Source: Zonotrichia leucophrys gambelii (taxonomy: Eukaryota > Chordata > Aves > Passeriformes > Passerellidae). From it: 64,000 nucleotides of DNA. The position numbers and the translations under genes are program-made. The notes under the pieces are model-generated. The model worked only from the letters and a program-made list of their open reading frames with translations, made no database searches and was not told where the DNA came from. The DNA is taken from NCBI RefSeq assembly GCF_028769735.1, contig NC_088171.1:68837216-68901215 (forward strand). The letters run 5' to 3'. Below are positions 51,639-64,000 of the stretch, in pieces; positions within the stretch are counted from its first letter, which is position 1; the number at the start of each line of letters is the position of its first letter.

Positions 51639-54600
51639 ACTATGAGACACAGACTTTCAGAAGAGCTGACCTGTAAATAAGCTCTTTTTGGATGAAGTGC
51701 TCAGTGCTGAAAGCTAAGTCTGCCACTGTTGTAAGCCCCAGAGCACCAAGTGTCTTTGGTGGCAGCAAGCTCAAGTTGAAATACTAAAAAGTTGTTCTTA
51801 AAATCTCCAAACTTTCTGCATTATTTTATTATTATGTTGGTTTAAATTGTATGTTATGTGATGGCTGGCTAGGAATTATCTGAGTTGTTAGTATGAGCTT
51901 GTCAAAATGCATCAATTCATCTTTTGCTAGACAAGAAGGAAGTGACATAGCAGCCATCAAAAAAAAACTCCCAAACCTGTCCTTGCAGAGTGTCCTTAAA
52001 AGAACCCTTTTCAAAATACAAAAATGTGGTTTCTATACATGCAAAGAATTTCCTTTTCCTTTCCTCCTCACAAAGGTGTTCATTATGTTCCAGTGTGCCC
52101 AGGTTGATTCTGTGCTGGGCTCCTGTTGTTGCCAGATAAATACCTCTCTTGTCCTCTGTAACAAAGATTCAATTTGAGAATATTTTTATTGATGTACGTG
52201 TTCCAAATCCCTTCATCCTACATGGGATGTTAATGCAATTACAGGGATACATGGCTTTTCTCTGGATTTGCATTCATGAGGGAAAGGCTGAGCCTGACTT
52301 AGAAGATATTCCAGACTCATTTCTGATGGCAACCACCAGGATTGGCAAGAGTTAAATTACCACCTTGTTGATGAAGGCAGATATCACCCACTAATCTTGA
52401 CTGAACACACACCAACCCATGAAATGTGGGCCCTGCAGTTAATTTTCTTGAAGAAAGAAGCAGTGGAAAAAGTTGAATTTTTCTTTTCTTATGGATCTGC
52501 TTCAGAAGAAGGCTACACCGTGACAGGATGCCGAGTCTAACTCCTGTGAACAGGAGCCACTTCTCATAAGGTGTGCTGCCAAACAAACTCTTCTAATTCT
52601 TTTGCTCTTATAGAATGCTGTCTGAAAATAGAATTAATTTTCTGCAAACATGAATAAAATCATGAAAGGAAATGAACAGGATATTAAAATGCTCTTGAAA
52701 GTCCTAGATTTCTAATGGAGAAGATAAAAGTCAGTGTATATATGGGTTAAAGAGACAATTATTTCCTTTTTTATTCTTTTTTTTAATATCTGCTACAGTT
52801 CATGCTCTTTTCTCTGGAAAATATTTTGGATATGAAATTGAGAAGAAAAACTTTTGTCTAGTTTCAGAACAGCCAACCAAAGAGACAAACTTGTTTCTCT
52901 GCTTCCTTTGTAACACATCTTGAAATGAAAATGTAAGCAAATGAAAGCGAGAGGAGTTTAAACAAAAATTAATTTTTAAACATTTTCCTTTGGATCTACA
53001 AAGAGAGGGGAGGCTGCTTCTTTGTAAGGAAAATGTTGCTTTTATCCTCCTTTCAGTTTTTGAAGGGGAAGGTCTTTGTAGCATTTACCACACAGGAGGG
53101 ATTTATTGCCCAGAGCTGAGCACAACTGAGAAAATAATTTTGACCTGATACATAGAAGTAATGTCTAGACAGAGAGCATTGAAGTGCTCAAGGGGAAACT
53201 CAGAGTAGGAGCCAGTTATGACAAATTGAGCTTTTGAAGTGACAAATAGAAGCAAACATGTAAAAACCTGAAGATTTCATAAAGTAAATGTGAGGTTTGC
53301 TGCTGACCTAAATGAAACTGGAAGACAGGACAAGATAAATGAGAATGTACTTGTTCCTCCTGCCCTCCTCTTCCAAACAGGAGCCAGAGCAGTTGCTGGT
53401 GGGGCCATGCTATGCAACCAGAAAGGTGAAACCACCTTTTTCATTTGGGTTGGGTTTCTAAACAAAGCCAAGTCTTCCTTTTACCTAGTCCAGGTGGAAA
53501 TCTGGATTGATCTCACAAGAATTTTCATTAGGATGACCTAGAGGTTAATGAGCTGCTTTGTGCGGGCAAGTATTGTAATTAACTGGGCTGAGCTCTGTAG
53601 GCAGCTGAAGGGAGCTGTATTTGTGAGGTCCTGAATATGTCATATTTGGGGGCATTTTGCCTTGGCAAAGCTAAATGCTTATTTGATGGTATTATGGTTG
53701 TAAAGACAACAAGATGTCACCTGCTTCTGCAGGAATAGAACTGAAGAGTGATTTCAGATTATCTGTGCTTCTGAAATGTTAGAAGTGGGAGTCTGATATT
53801 GGGATGAAAATCTTGATTACAGAATAGAATTATCAAAGGGAAAGACCAATTGCCAGTTGTCGTTTGCACCCCCACAAAATATCCTGGGTTCTTGATCTAT
53901 ATCAAAGCATTCAGCCTTTCTCTCTACTAATCCACTATAGAGCTTGTGGCATTGAAATTGACTCCAGAGTCACAAACTAAAGAAAGTTATTTAAATACTG
54001 GAATTTTCTTGATTAGAGAACATTAAAAAACAAGGAAAGAGCAGGGGGTTGTTTATAATTAAAAAAGCACAGCAAATAGGATCTTTCTTTTCTTTCTTTC
54101 TCTAGCCTCTGATGGTTTTGTTGTTTGGTTTTGGTTTTTTTTAACTAGGAAATCTTAATGTTTATCAAGGTAAATAAGAAATCCTCACAGTCTTAATTAA
54201 AATGGCAACAAGAAGCATGCAATAGATGCTGTTCTCAAATTTCTTTGAGACCACATTTTTCCTGCTGCTGTGTGGTACAAAAATAATTTAATTTTGAACA
54301 GCAATACATTATTGAAGTTCTTGAGTTTGGGTGCATTCTCAGATATCAGCTTTAAGACTATGTGGATGTATTCTACATGGTGGAATATCTTGCACCAAAG
54401 GTTTTTGGCCCCTTTACTTTGGAGGGAACTGGAGCAGCAAAGGAAGAGCATGCGTCTGGAAGTGTTAGGTGATGCAGTGCAACATCCTGTAATAACATCC
54501 TATTATGCTTGTCTGAAATGATTTGATCTCTCTTATTTTGAGGGGCTGGGGAGGTGGGGGGAGTGAAATAGATGTCAAGAAATTATCTTCCTTCATTTAT

Positions 54601-55664
54601 TAGGCCAAATGACTCTGGAAGAGTTAGCTTAGTCCAAAACCTGGATTGACTGATACTTAAATGACTGCTATGATGCTCACAGTCAATGACCTTGAGTTAC
54701 ACATCACTTAAAGCATGGCAATAGTTTTAACAGAACCTGTTTCCTGCTCACACTCTCCCATACTGACTTTCAAGAGAATGACTCCATCATGTATCACAGG
54801 ACAGAAACTGACCATAAACATGGCAGAAGATAAAATGGTGTTATTGCAGGCTTTTGCATTTCTGGTATGTTTAATTTTCTTTGGCTGTTAAAAGGACACT
54901 TTAGGTTTAATCTATGAAAGTAGGTTTGTAGAAAGTAGAAAATGGAGGTATGGGGCATGAGAACTACACAAGGGGAATGTCTGAGAATAAATCTAAAATG
55001 GAAATGTTTGCAGTGTTTTGCTCAGGGCACAATCAACGTAACAGAACATGATATTGCCTGTTTCAACAGTATGTAAATTACTTGGCAAGTGCAATGCACT
55101 GTATTGATCTATTGGTGTTCTTGGGTTGTAGCTAGAGTCTTGTATCAGAAGTGATGAGAGATAAGAAGGAATGACCTGAGAGACTTTTTAAAAAGCTTTT
55201 CTAAAAGTGTGCTACTTTGGTACAATTCTAGGCAACAATCTATGGCAGCTGATCTGATCCAACCAGAATTACAGGGTTACAAGCATGCTAAAAACACAAT
55301 TTGCAAGCAAGATATGAATGTGTAACAAAATATATGGGATAAGAATTGATAGCAGTAGCCCTAAAGTATTCCTTGCTTCCTTTTGAACCAAGTGGTAAAT
55401 GTTTACCATGTCTGAGCTGCATGACTGATCTTTAGTGTATGACAGAGCATGCCCACACAGCCACATGATGCTGCGTAGGCACAGCAATCCGTTGTCAGGA
55501 GGCATTGCTTGGGAAAGTGTTCACTTCAAGAGTAATGAAAGTGAAATTGCTCCTAAATGCAGTTGTGAACTGCCATTACATCACTCTTTGGACTGTATGC
55601 CAGGGGTTGCCAGCAAATACACTGTAGATTTTCTGCTTTCCACCAGGACAAGAAAATAATCTCC
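51639..55664. other. Non-coding, nothing identified
   Basis: AT-rich DNA. Pyrimidine- and T-rich runs lie at 52765-52786 and 54083-54144. Open frames stay below about 95 codons, and no product is recognisable. Confidence 0.55.
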
Positions 55665-55785
55665 TTTTTTTTTTTTTTTTAATTTCCTTTGTCTTCCTTT
55701 ATATGCAATATGGGGTTTTTTTCAGTGAAACACAATTTCACTTTTAAAATATTTTTTTGTTTTTTTGAGGTTTTTTTCTGTTGTT
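55665..55785 (+). repeat. T16 run and T-rich low-complexity tract
   Basis: Sixteen T at 55665-55680, then T-rich sequence with further runs of T7 at about 55715, 55751, 55760 and 55771. It could be the poly(A) tail of a - strand insertion, but no recognisable body lies beside it. Confidence 0.85.
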
Positions 55786-55976
55786 GATTGTTAGTAGGAC
55801 CACCATAAATTCACACTGGAAACATTACAAGAAAGGGAAAAATTAAATCCTTCAAGTGCTAATAGTTCCTTCTTACATTTGTGAGGATTTATACAATGTG
55901 AAAATACTGGTTTTAACTTTTGTCTTAGACAGTTTTTTGATAATTTGCCTTCTTTCCCATTATAACACTAGATTTG

Positions 55977-56010
55977 TTTCTGGCACATCTTTATTTCTGG
56001 CACATCTTTC
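55977..56010 (+). repeat. Two-copy 17-bp tandem duplication
   Basis: tttctggcacatcttta (55977-55993) is followed directly by tttctggcacatctttc (55994-56010), with one mismatch. The high identity suggests a recent slippage event. Confidence 0.97.
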
Positions 56011-57119
56011 TCTGTCTAGAAGGATATGTTGGAGACACACAGCACTCTCCTGAGAAGCATGCAGTCTGTATATGTAATAAATTCTTCATCAGCCCCATTT
56101 ATAACTTTGGTTATAGTGAATAATATCACATTTTCTCTGAAGTAAAAAGTTTAATTATCCTTCTGGTTTACAAGGAAAGCTTTGTAAACCTCTTGTAATT
56201 ACAGGCTGCTAAATATTATCTAGCATTGAAATTTATTCTCCTTGAACATACAAAAATTATTTTCATCTTTATTGAAAATTCCTGAATTATTTACTTAACT
56301 AAAGACTTGAATGCTTAAGTATGAGTAAAGCAAAGGAAAAGAAGACTTTTTCACTCAAACATTTTTCCTTTTAAATATGGGAATTGTGTATAATTTCATA
56401 CTAACATTAAAACAAGGCCTACACAAGTATAAAGCCAGGTTCAAGCCCATGGAGTAGAATTCTAAGTGTGAAACCTTATAGTAGAGCCTTTGACAAATTC
56501 AGCAAAACTGGAATTTTATCCTGAGGCTTTACCATCTCTTTCATGGTCATGACCATTTCAACTTTAAAATTCACAGAAGCTTGAGCTTTTTATTCCCCTT
56601 TATTTTGAATGATGGAGCATAATTACAGTCCCTGTGCTCCACATTCAATTTTTTCTATTTTGCAGAAGTGCTAAGACTTCAAAGCAGAGAAGACTCATGG
56701 GCAGGAGTTTTTACCACAGAACTGCTGAAGAAAATGCCAATTTTTGTAAAGCTGGTTTCTGAAAAGGCATTATAATACTTCAACATTTTATTCTGCAGTT
56801 TGTAGCTAAAGCTCTAATCCTCCTACAAATTCCCCAAAGCATTTTTCTTGCAGAATGGAGGGGGATCATTCTGGAATGCTTTTTAAAATACAGATGTGTA
56901 TGAAGGAGTATTTAAACTTGCATGACCCAAGCAGGAATGGGAGTTAATTTGAAAACAGAGTGTAGCATTTCAAAGCATGGAATGAGGTAAGTTTTCAGCA
57001 CTGAACTTACTCACCAACCCTGTAAGTTGCCATATAGATGATCTTTCCAGATCCAAAACCTTTCAATGAACCCAGGATCCAGTTAAAAACTCTTCTTAAT
57101 GTGGAAGCTGATCCTGCCC
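56011..57119. other. Non-coding, AT-rich
   Basis: No gene or repeat family is recognised. It contains the inverted repeat at 56165-56190. Confidence 0.55.
56165..56190. repeat. Perfect 9-bp inverted repeat, 8-base spacer
   Basis: ggtttacaa (56165-56173) and ttgtaaacc (56182-56190) are exact reverse complements around ggaaagct. The DNA or RNA could form a short hairpin. No function is inferred. Confidence 0.9.
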
Positions 57120-57440
57120 ATCTTTCACGTGTTGGTCGTCAGCAATCCAGGCTGCTATGAAGAATAAAGCCAGGCCCGTGGGTTTGGATGTTAAAGGAGC
57201 TCATGGAGCAGGAGGAGCAGGATGAGCATGTGGTTTCCGACTGCATTCGTTTAGGTGGGAAGGTGGTACCGTGTTTGGCTCTTTGAAGGGACTCACAGTA
57301 AGCGCTCTGGACATCTAATGCACAACCCCATGCAGCTGAGAGGACTTCACAAGTCCTGGTGCAGGTGGTGGAAAGCAGCCTTTCCTGCTCAGGTTTCACA
57401 GCCCCTTTGGCCACCTTATTGGACATATAAATCTAGGAGC
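57120..57440. other. CpG-containing patch, unidentified
   Basis: At least seven CpG dinucleotides fall between 57,127 and 57,305 (in CACGTG, GGTCGTC, CCCGTG, TCCGAC, TTCGTT, ACCGTG, AGCGCT). The surrounding DNA has very few. GGAGCAGGAGGAGCAGG lies near 57,205-57,221. A 95-codon - strand frame (57139-57426) is Cys- and Ser-rich but unrecognised. It could be a regulatory element, a young or foreign insertion, or a decayed exon. I cannot decide. Confidence 0.3.
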
Positions 57441-58125
57441 TGAGAGTGTTAAGGAGCTTCCTATATATGGCAACAAAGGGTGATACGCACTACCTGTTTT
57501 CTTTTGCTGCCTTTTCATTCTTCTCAAGCGATACATAAATGGATTGCTTGTTTTCCTTGTACAGTTGTTTATGCTGAGATCCAGCTATTCAACCTATAGT
57601 GTAGATTCAGAAAAATTTCTTTCTTGGGGAGTTGTTCAAACTTGGGCCAGTGTAAACAGGATAAGAATCTCTGTGGACACTAGTGGATTTAGTCTGATTT
57701 TGTATTTGTAGAGCAGATGTTTTCTTGGAAGAAAAGGGCAGAAGTTTTATTTCAAAAGCTTCAACAGCAGTTAAGCTTTGATAATACACTCCCTTCTTTG
57801 CTTTGTTATGAATACCTGCGGGAAGAAAGGAAAGGGTTTCTTTTTTCTGAATCCCAAGTACATTAATCTCTGAAGTGACTGGTCAGGATAAAGTTGAAGT
57901 GTCAGGTCATGATATCTGAAGTAGATTTTAGCATAATTGCTCAATATTACACATGGTTGAGGAAGATGGGGGAGGGTTGATTTTGTTTTTGCACATTGCA
58001 TCTGAAAATCCTGCTTCCTAAAGCTTTTCAGCTCTTTTGTGGCAAGGGGTGAGTTGTTTTATTTTAAACTTTTCTGGGTACATACCTTGCAAATGTTCTT
58101 GCTTGTTAATTTGTGGCAAAAACCA
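57441..58125. other. Non-coding, nothing identified
   Basis: Ordinary AT-leaning sequence up to the start of the next CR1 copy. Open frames do not exceed 76 codons. Confidence 0.55.
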
Positions 58126-58722
58126 TTTAGGTTACAAGGGACCTCAGAATGTCTGTAGTTCAACCTCCTGCCCAAAGCAGGATTAGCAATGAGATCAGCC
58201 CACATTGCTCAGGGCTTTATGCAGTCAGGTCCTGAAATCCCCCAAGGACTGAGATTGCACAACCTTTTGGAAACTGAGGCGCTGCCTGACTGCCCCAATG
58301 GGGAGTTTCCCCCTTCCATCCCTGTTTCAATTTGTGGTCACCATCTCTCTGCTATGTACCTCCCTTCTTATCTCTTCTCAAAAGTGCAGAATGTCTACTC
58401 TCAGGTACCCAAAGTTACCCCTTCTGGAGCCTGAACAAGTCATGGTCCACCAGTGTCTCCTCACAGACCTGTGTGACAACTCCTGGCCCTCCTGGACTTG
58501 TCCTATCTGACTCTACGTATTTTCACCCCTGGGGCCTGAACTGGATGCCATATTCTAGGTGTAGTCTCATGAATGCCAAGTAAAAAGAAATAATTAGTGA
58601 TCTGTTGCCCATCATGCTGCTGGCCACCTTGGCTATCAGGCAGGCTGTGGCTGGTGCCCAGGTCACTATTCATCTCCATCCTGAGCTCCTTCTCAGCAGC
58701 ACTGCTCCCCAGCCAGCACTGA
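58126..58722 (-). mobile_element. Old CR1 LINE fragment, 3' region plus ORF end
   Basis: Read on the + strand, it begins 'atttaggttacaagggacct', then 'agttcaacctcctgcccaaa' and 'gcaggattagcaatgagatc', the complement of a CR1 3' end. Later, 'ccatattctaggtgtagtct' and 'catgctgctggccaccttgg' match the complement of the more upstream CR1 region (compare 'ccatattccaggtgtggtct'), and the homology fades near 'agcagcactgctccccagcc'. It is longer and more diverged than the other - strand copies, so probably an older insertion. Three overlapping + strand frames of 70-83 codons (58189-58583) lie within it and are not genes. Confidence 0.88.
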
Positions 58723-61700
58723 AATCAGGGATTTTTAATCAGACTATTCCTCCCTGGAGCAGAAACAAGCCCTTGAGCTTTCTGAAGACCATCTCTTAGT
58801 GAGTCAAAAGCTCAGGGACCCTTTCTGAGCACAAGAAAGCTGCAACCTAATAACTGTGATGAATTCCTTCCAGGGGCCCTTCCTCTCCTTGGGAACAGAA
58901 AGTTGGTAATGATGTGTCTGTTAAAAACAAGCACCCAGGTAATGATCTCTGTGTGAGACAGATATGCACAACAGGGGTTTCTACACCACACTGTTTCTTG
59001 AATCCTACTAGGGAAAGCAAAGCAAAGCATTGCTTCTATTTCTAAAATCATCATTAGTTGTTAAAACCACTGCTACTTTTCAGAAATACCATGGTGCTAT
59101 TAAAAAGGCAAAAAGTAGAGAAAAGAATGTCCTTTAATTAGTTATTCAGAGATGAACTCTTAATTCTGTAACTGCTGTCTGTGCTTTATTTTGAAGGAGA
59201 AGGAAGGCTGCCTGAAAAGGAATAAAGAAAAATGAAAGTCTGAATTCTGAGCTCAGTTATGCCAGCTAGTATGCAGTGCAGCTTGGATCCAAATCTGTTT
59301 TAGGAAGGACTTTAAAATTTAGCTTGTTAAATCTGTACAAAATGAATTACTGCAACAAAGGAAGAAAGCAAGCCTTGTGGTAGTAGGACAGAAAGGGTTT
59401 TATTCCTGTTTCTTCACAGAATTTCCTTGGTGATCTTGACATTTTTAGGGTGTGCAACTTGGTCAAGCTTGAGCACCCGTGGGTGGGCACCAGATGTGCA
59501 TATGCAGGGATGCTTCCTGTAAGCAATCTGATTTTGAGAGAGTTTGATCATCAAACCTTCTAGTTTGATGTGCTCTGCTTGGCCTCCCAATTGATCTGAT
59601 GTGCTTACTGGATGTCCCCAAGTAAGCAGCTGATGCTTCCACAACCACATCTGTGCTTCATGCTTTCTTGCAGGAAAGAAGGACTGATTCAATGCATGGT
59701 TCTGCCTTAAAGCCAGGCAAACAGGATTTGGCCCTCCAGTCCTGCTTACTGTTTTCCAAATTGTTTTTTTCAATTGTTTCTGAATCAGTGGACACAGCTG
59801 ATATTTTGGATTGTCTGAGTCCTGAGTGGGAGACTCAACTGAGTGTCAGCAATCTGAGAGAAAAATAAAAGATGGCACTTTATATTCTCAATGAGTTCAG
59901 CCTCAGATCTACTAATTTTTTTTTTTATATCCCTTGGCATCTAAGGAAATTGAGCATGATTTGAAGAGGAAAACCTTTTCAGGAAAGTCTCATCACATGA
60001 AAAGGACCAGTCTGGGAAGCATTATGTATTTTTAATAATTTTGTACTGAAAATGGCGGGAAGGGAGTGGGATGCAATGGCAACCTTGTATGTTTTATAAA
60101 TTCTTATGTTTATTTCCCTCAGTCCTGTGCTGGGGTCTCTAGCCTGGTAGAGGCAACCATGTGCAAGGGTAGCTACTTGGGCTCAGTCTTTCTTGCTGGA
60201 CAACTTTGTCATTGCTTCTGTAGGCAAAGAGTGGTTGCTTTTTCTGGGAACATTAAGCCAAGACATTTGAGTACCAAATATTTGGCTTTGGAAAACTACT
60301 ACAGGATAGATAACTTTTGGCCTTACACTGGAAGAAACTGCTTATCAGTTTTGAAGGTTGTAATATAGCATTGAGAGTGATGTTAAGAATAATTACTCTA
60401 AGGCCAGCCAGTTTTGCCCTCTTGGGTGTTATGGCATCAGCAACCCTTGGAACTAAATGGAGAATAAAAAATGCGCTGTTGGAGAAAAATGAGCTTTCTG
60501 TTTTAAAACACACTGTACTTGAGTTGTACTGTGGTAAATTTCTCTGCAGACCTTCTATCCATCTGGTTTGCTTTTTAGAGGAAGAAAAATCCTTCTAGCA
60601 ATTGCTAAAGAAGATAGAAGATAAATGTGTGTGATTTTCAGCACTTAGCACTACTAATACTTCTCTGCTGTAACAGTTATGTGTGCTGTGACATACTGGC
60701 ACTTCTCAGTAGAAGACAGCAATGCAAACACACATTTTAACAAGACTCTGCTGCAGCACCACTGATTGTAGCCAGCTATTGCTCTCCTGAATCCTGCCTA
60801 AGACAGGGAGTGAGAAGCTTCCTGGGATTTTAGGCCCAGACCTTTTTGACAGGAAGCCAGGGAATAATTAAGAGGCATTGAATCTCTTCCCCAACAAACA
60901 TACACTTTTTAAAATTACAAACTGTGGAGAAGAGGAAAAAGTCAGAAGAATTTCCTTTGCTTTACTCAGGTGCTGTGCAAGGGGCTGGCTGTATGTAACA
61001 TAGTTATGTTCTGAGCTGCTTTGTAGACAGGGCTTCTTCTGGCATGCGGTGTTATCAAGCCATCTAAAGGGAGAAGTTGCTCAACTTTTCACTCAAAAGA
61101 AGGTGACATTTGTGAGCTGTGGCAAGGCAGGAACAAAAGCTTGCTGCTGCTCCACCTGCCAGGACAGGCTTGCATCCGTCCATCACCTATTGGAAAGCAC
61201 AGGAGCGGCAGCTCCCCACAAGCAGATGGCTGATGCTTATGCTGTTTCTCCTTTGTGCTCGTTGCTTCCTTTCAGGACTGGAGGATACAAGGCCCCAGTA
61301 TTGATTTTCCTGTGCAGCTAAAAAGACATGAAAGCTGCTGTGCTTTTCAGGGCTTAGTCTGTCAGTTTTCTTATTCCCCATAGGTCTTCCCAAGGTCTCT
61401 CATCTCTTTTTCATCTCTGCAGATGCCTCTGTCTTCACTAGATCCTTCCTGGTGACTCTTTTTAGAGAGGAATAGAAACCTGAAATTCTGGTCCCATTGA
61501 AACATTTTGCTGTAAAGCTCCAATTCCGTGCCTAATTCTGCATGGGCTTCATTGGCTTCTGTGTTTAATTGTGCTGACACATGCCTGTACATGGGAGTGA
61601 TCAGAGCTCTCTGCTGCTTTGCACCAGTGAATCTGTGCTGGTGGAGCTACATCAATACAAAATTTTCAGAAAAACTTCCAAGTTCATGGGGAATAATTTT

Positions 61701-64000
61701 GGGGATGAGTGAAAAGTTGTCCCTCATTGTGTTTAGCCCTAACAAAGACTGTTACCCCTCTATTCCCATCCAGCCCCCCAAGCTGAATTATTAGAAATTT
61801 CTTGGAACATCCAACAAATGTTGCTTTGCGTTTGGGACCCTGTCAACAAACAGTATCCTTAAATTACTAATAGTGCCTTTAATTACAGGTCTCTTTGTTC
61901 ATTGCACAAGCAGCATTATGAGGTTTTGATCACAAGCATTAAAAGAAAACAATTTAAAAGCAAAAAAAATCCCCAACAGTTCCTCACAGAACCATTACCT
62001 GTCCTAGTTGAGACAGAGATGGTACAAAGCAGCACACTCCATTTTTAGAAGGCTTCAAACTTGTTATATTATTTCATGCATGCTTTTTATATATCCTTAC
62101 AAAACTCATAAGTTTACACTTTACTCATTGGTCACAAAGACAAAGAAAGTGCTTATTGGAATAGGTAGTTGCAGGTTTCACTTATTTATCCTTCCTTCTT
62201 TCTCGGTTACTATGTCAACGATCTTGGTAGGAAATTCTTTCAGGGGTAAACAGGCTTCCTCTCATCAAACTTCTCTCTGGCTCACAGAAGTCACTGTAAA
62301 ACCTCTTCCACAATTACCTGGTTTATTTTTTAATAAACAGAAGATGTACTGGCAATATACATTTTCCAAAAGCAAATGCAAGTTAAAGAAAATGGCATAT
62401 AATAGTGGCACTTAGCTAACTGTGCATACCTCTCATTTAACCCTATTTTTAGTAGCTCTAACTGCAGCAGTCACCACAAGATGACATAGGACTGGGATTT
62501 AGGTCAGACCTTTCTGACTGGAAGAATAGGATCCTCATTACACAGGAAGTTCACCAAAGATTAGGAGGAAAAAAATAGTACTAGTTTAGCAGCTACAAGT
62601 AACCATTCTAGGCAGTGTTTGTCACCTCATCTTGAGTTAGAATGATAGGAAATAACAAAACTGAGACATCTAAGTGGTAGGAGTGGAAAAACAAGCCTTA
62701 ATATTTGTCAGGCAACAACTAAGAGGAGCAACTTGATCAACAGGCTAGCTCACAGATGCATATTTTACCATATGTTTAAGATAAGATTGTATTATCCTAT
62801 CTCTTTGCCTTATATAATTAAATCACTGGATGTTAGTGATGGCACTGTTAGGTCCAGCATAAAAGAAGAGTTTGGCACCAAGATAGTGTTCCCACCCAAA
62901 GAACCCCTTCGTCATGCAGAAGTTCCCATCTGCAGAGTTTGTGAAAATGTATTTCATAATTAGACACTGAATTGAGTTAAGTAAGGTTTTGAACCAGCAT
63001 GAGTAAATTCCCTATTAAACCTCTTCAGAAACTTTTTTCTTTTGTATTTAGATTAAGATTTCTTCTTTTGTTAACTTTTTATTCCAGTCAGACAATATGC
63101 ATTTTCTATCAGAAGTCTGCATTTCATCATTTGTTGCTTTCTCATTGTATTAAATCTTTAATTTATTTAGGTCAAATTGTTTTTAACTACCCCCATTAAT
63201 ACCTAGTTGTCCTCCAGGAGGGCTTCTTGAACTCCTTTCATGGCCACTTGATTTCTGGGATCACTGATTGTATGTACCACTGTCAACTTCTAATATAATT
63301 AATTTCTATTTGCAGAAGTTTCACTGAAGCAGCAGAAGAGATAGTCTTGGACTAAGGGCTGTGTTGGGATCATATAGTGATGACGAGGGGTAAATTTTGC
63401 TGGAAGGGCCTAAAGAAAACATGCATTGCATTTACAGCAATCCTGTGGTATGATATTTCAGCAATTCCTGCTGCATAACCCTCACTTTCAGCAGAAATTG
63501 AGAATCTGTATTTTTGACATTGACAGTGAAGACCCTCCCTCTCTCACAAGATGAATTGGGTTGGTGCCTCATGTTGCATTGTCTGTTGGCTCTGACCCAT
63601 GGGATATAACAGCATTGTGTGCTGAAAACTGGATGCTTCTGTAGATTTTTTAGCTGGTCTAATTTGGAGCTCACTGCACTTGAAAATTAAGTTGGTGTCC
63701 AGGGGGATTAGCGCTGGAATACAACAGGCCTTTACCTGCATGGTATGGAAATAAGAACAGGCACTGGCTTTGCATCCCATCTTCTCCCAAATAAAACAAG
63801 CAACATATCATTAATACTGAACCTGATAGGTTTTTGTACTTGAAACATCTATGCAGTCAAGTCCAGAGTCTTTTTAACATGGGTAGAAGTTGTTTTTCCA
63901 GCAATTTACATTAAAACCACTGCATGTCTTTTGCTTCATTCTTCATGTTTATCTAAAGTTTCACAGTGGGTTCAGTTGAGAGTCCTTAGTTGATGTTACA
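58723..64000. other. Non-coding, nothing identified
   Basis: No gene or repeat family is recognised. The longest open frames are 135 codons (62008-62415, + strand) and 119 codons (59414-59773, - strand), with no known motif. A T-run lies near 59,919-59,928. The segment at 61,500-61,600 is mildly reminiscent of old amniote repeats but is too weak to annotate. Confidence 0.5.

Noticed and set aside
57385..57435. ATTGG and TATAAAT close together, as in a promoter
   Set aside because: The two are only a few bases apart, not at promoter spacing, and no transcript structure follows.
58189..58583. Three overlapping + strand open frames
   Set aside because: They lie in the old - strand CR1 copy.
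1..64000. CRISPR arrays, operons, phage or other microbial systems
   Set aside because: No regularly spaced repeats, no compact gene order and no ribosome binding sites; the avian CR1 and ERV repeats show vertebrate nuclear DNA.

Overview
This window looks like non-coding bird nuclear DNA. I found no protein-coding exon, rRNA, tRNA, operon or CRISPR array that I can support. The evidence for a bird is the repeat content. There are six CR1 LINE fragments, several with the typical avian 3' end that reads 'tcatagaatggtttgggttgga' on one strand or its complement. There are also two retroviral LTR pieces of avian ERV type, one resembling LTRs I associate with songbirds. The base composition is moderately AT-rich (judged by eye, not computed), CpG is sparse, and open frames are short and scattered on both strands without codon structure. 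Songbird origin is only a guess; bird is fairly secure.

Layout. 1-1324: nothing identifiable. 1325-2012: CR1 on the + strand, the only copy with recognisable reverse-transcriptase ORF sequence, internally deleted. 2013-8614: single-copy-like DNA with a G/T-only simple tract near 6.5 kb. 8615-8811: CR1 3' end, + strand. 8812-25820: long stretch without recognised elements. It contains an isolated 188-codon open frame at 16802-17368, a GC-richer patch at about 17.9-18.6 kb and a short palindrome at 20906-20927. 25821-26200: CR1, - strand. 26533-26566: CA microsatellite. 32009-32222: degenerate minisatellite, followed at once by a CR1 fragment (32258-32445, + strand). 32446-45849: mostly featureless, except for a GC-rich patch rich in open frames at about 38.94-39.95 kb. 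45850-46182: CR1, - strand.

47501-48855 is the most complex part. It holds an ERV LTR on the - strand with a TATA box and a polyadenylation signal in the right order, then a region with an internal duplication, then a purine tract leading into a truncated ERVL-type LTR on the + strand. After that come small tandem duplications (51580-51638 and 55977-56010), T-rich tracts, a perfect inverted repeat (56165-56190), a CpG-containing patch (57120-57440) and an old CR1 on the - strand (58126-58722). The last 5 kb shows nothing recognisable.

No genes work together here. The best description is an intergenic region, or a large intron, of a bird genome shaped by CR1 and ERV insertion and decay. I found no convincing undescribed system. 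The observations most worth checking are the ERV mosaic and its internal duplication, the minisatellite joined to a CR1 end, the GC-rich patch near 39 kb and the 188-codon frame.
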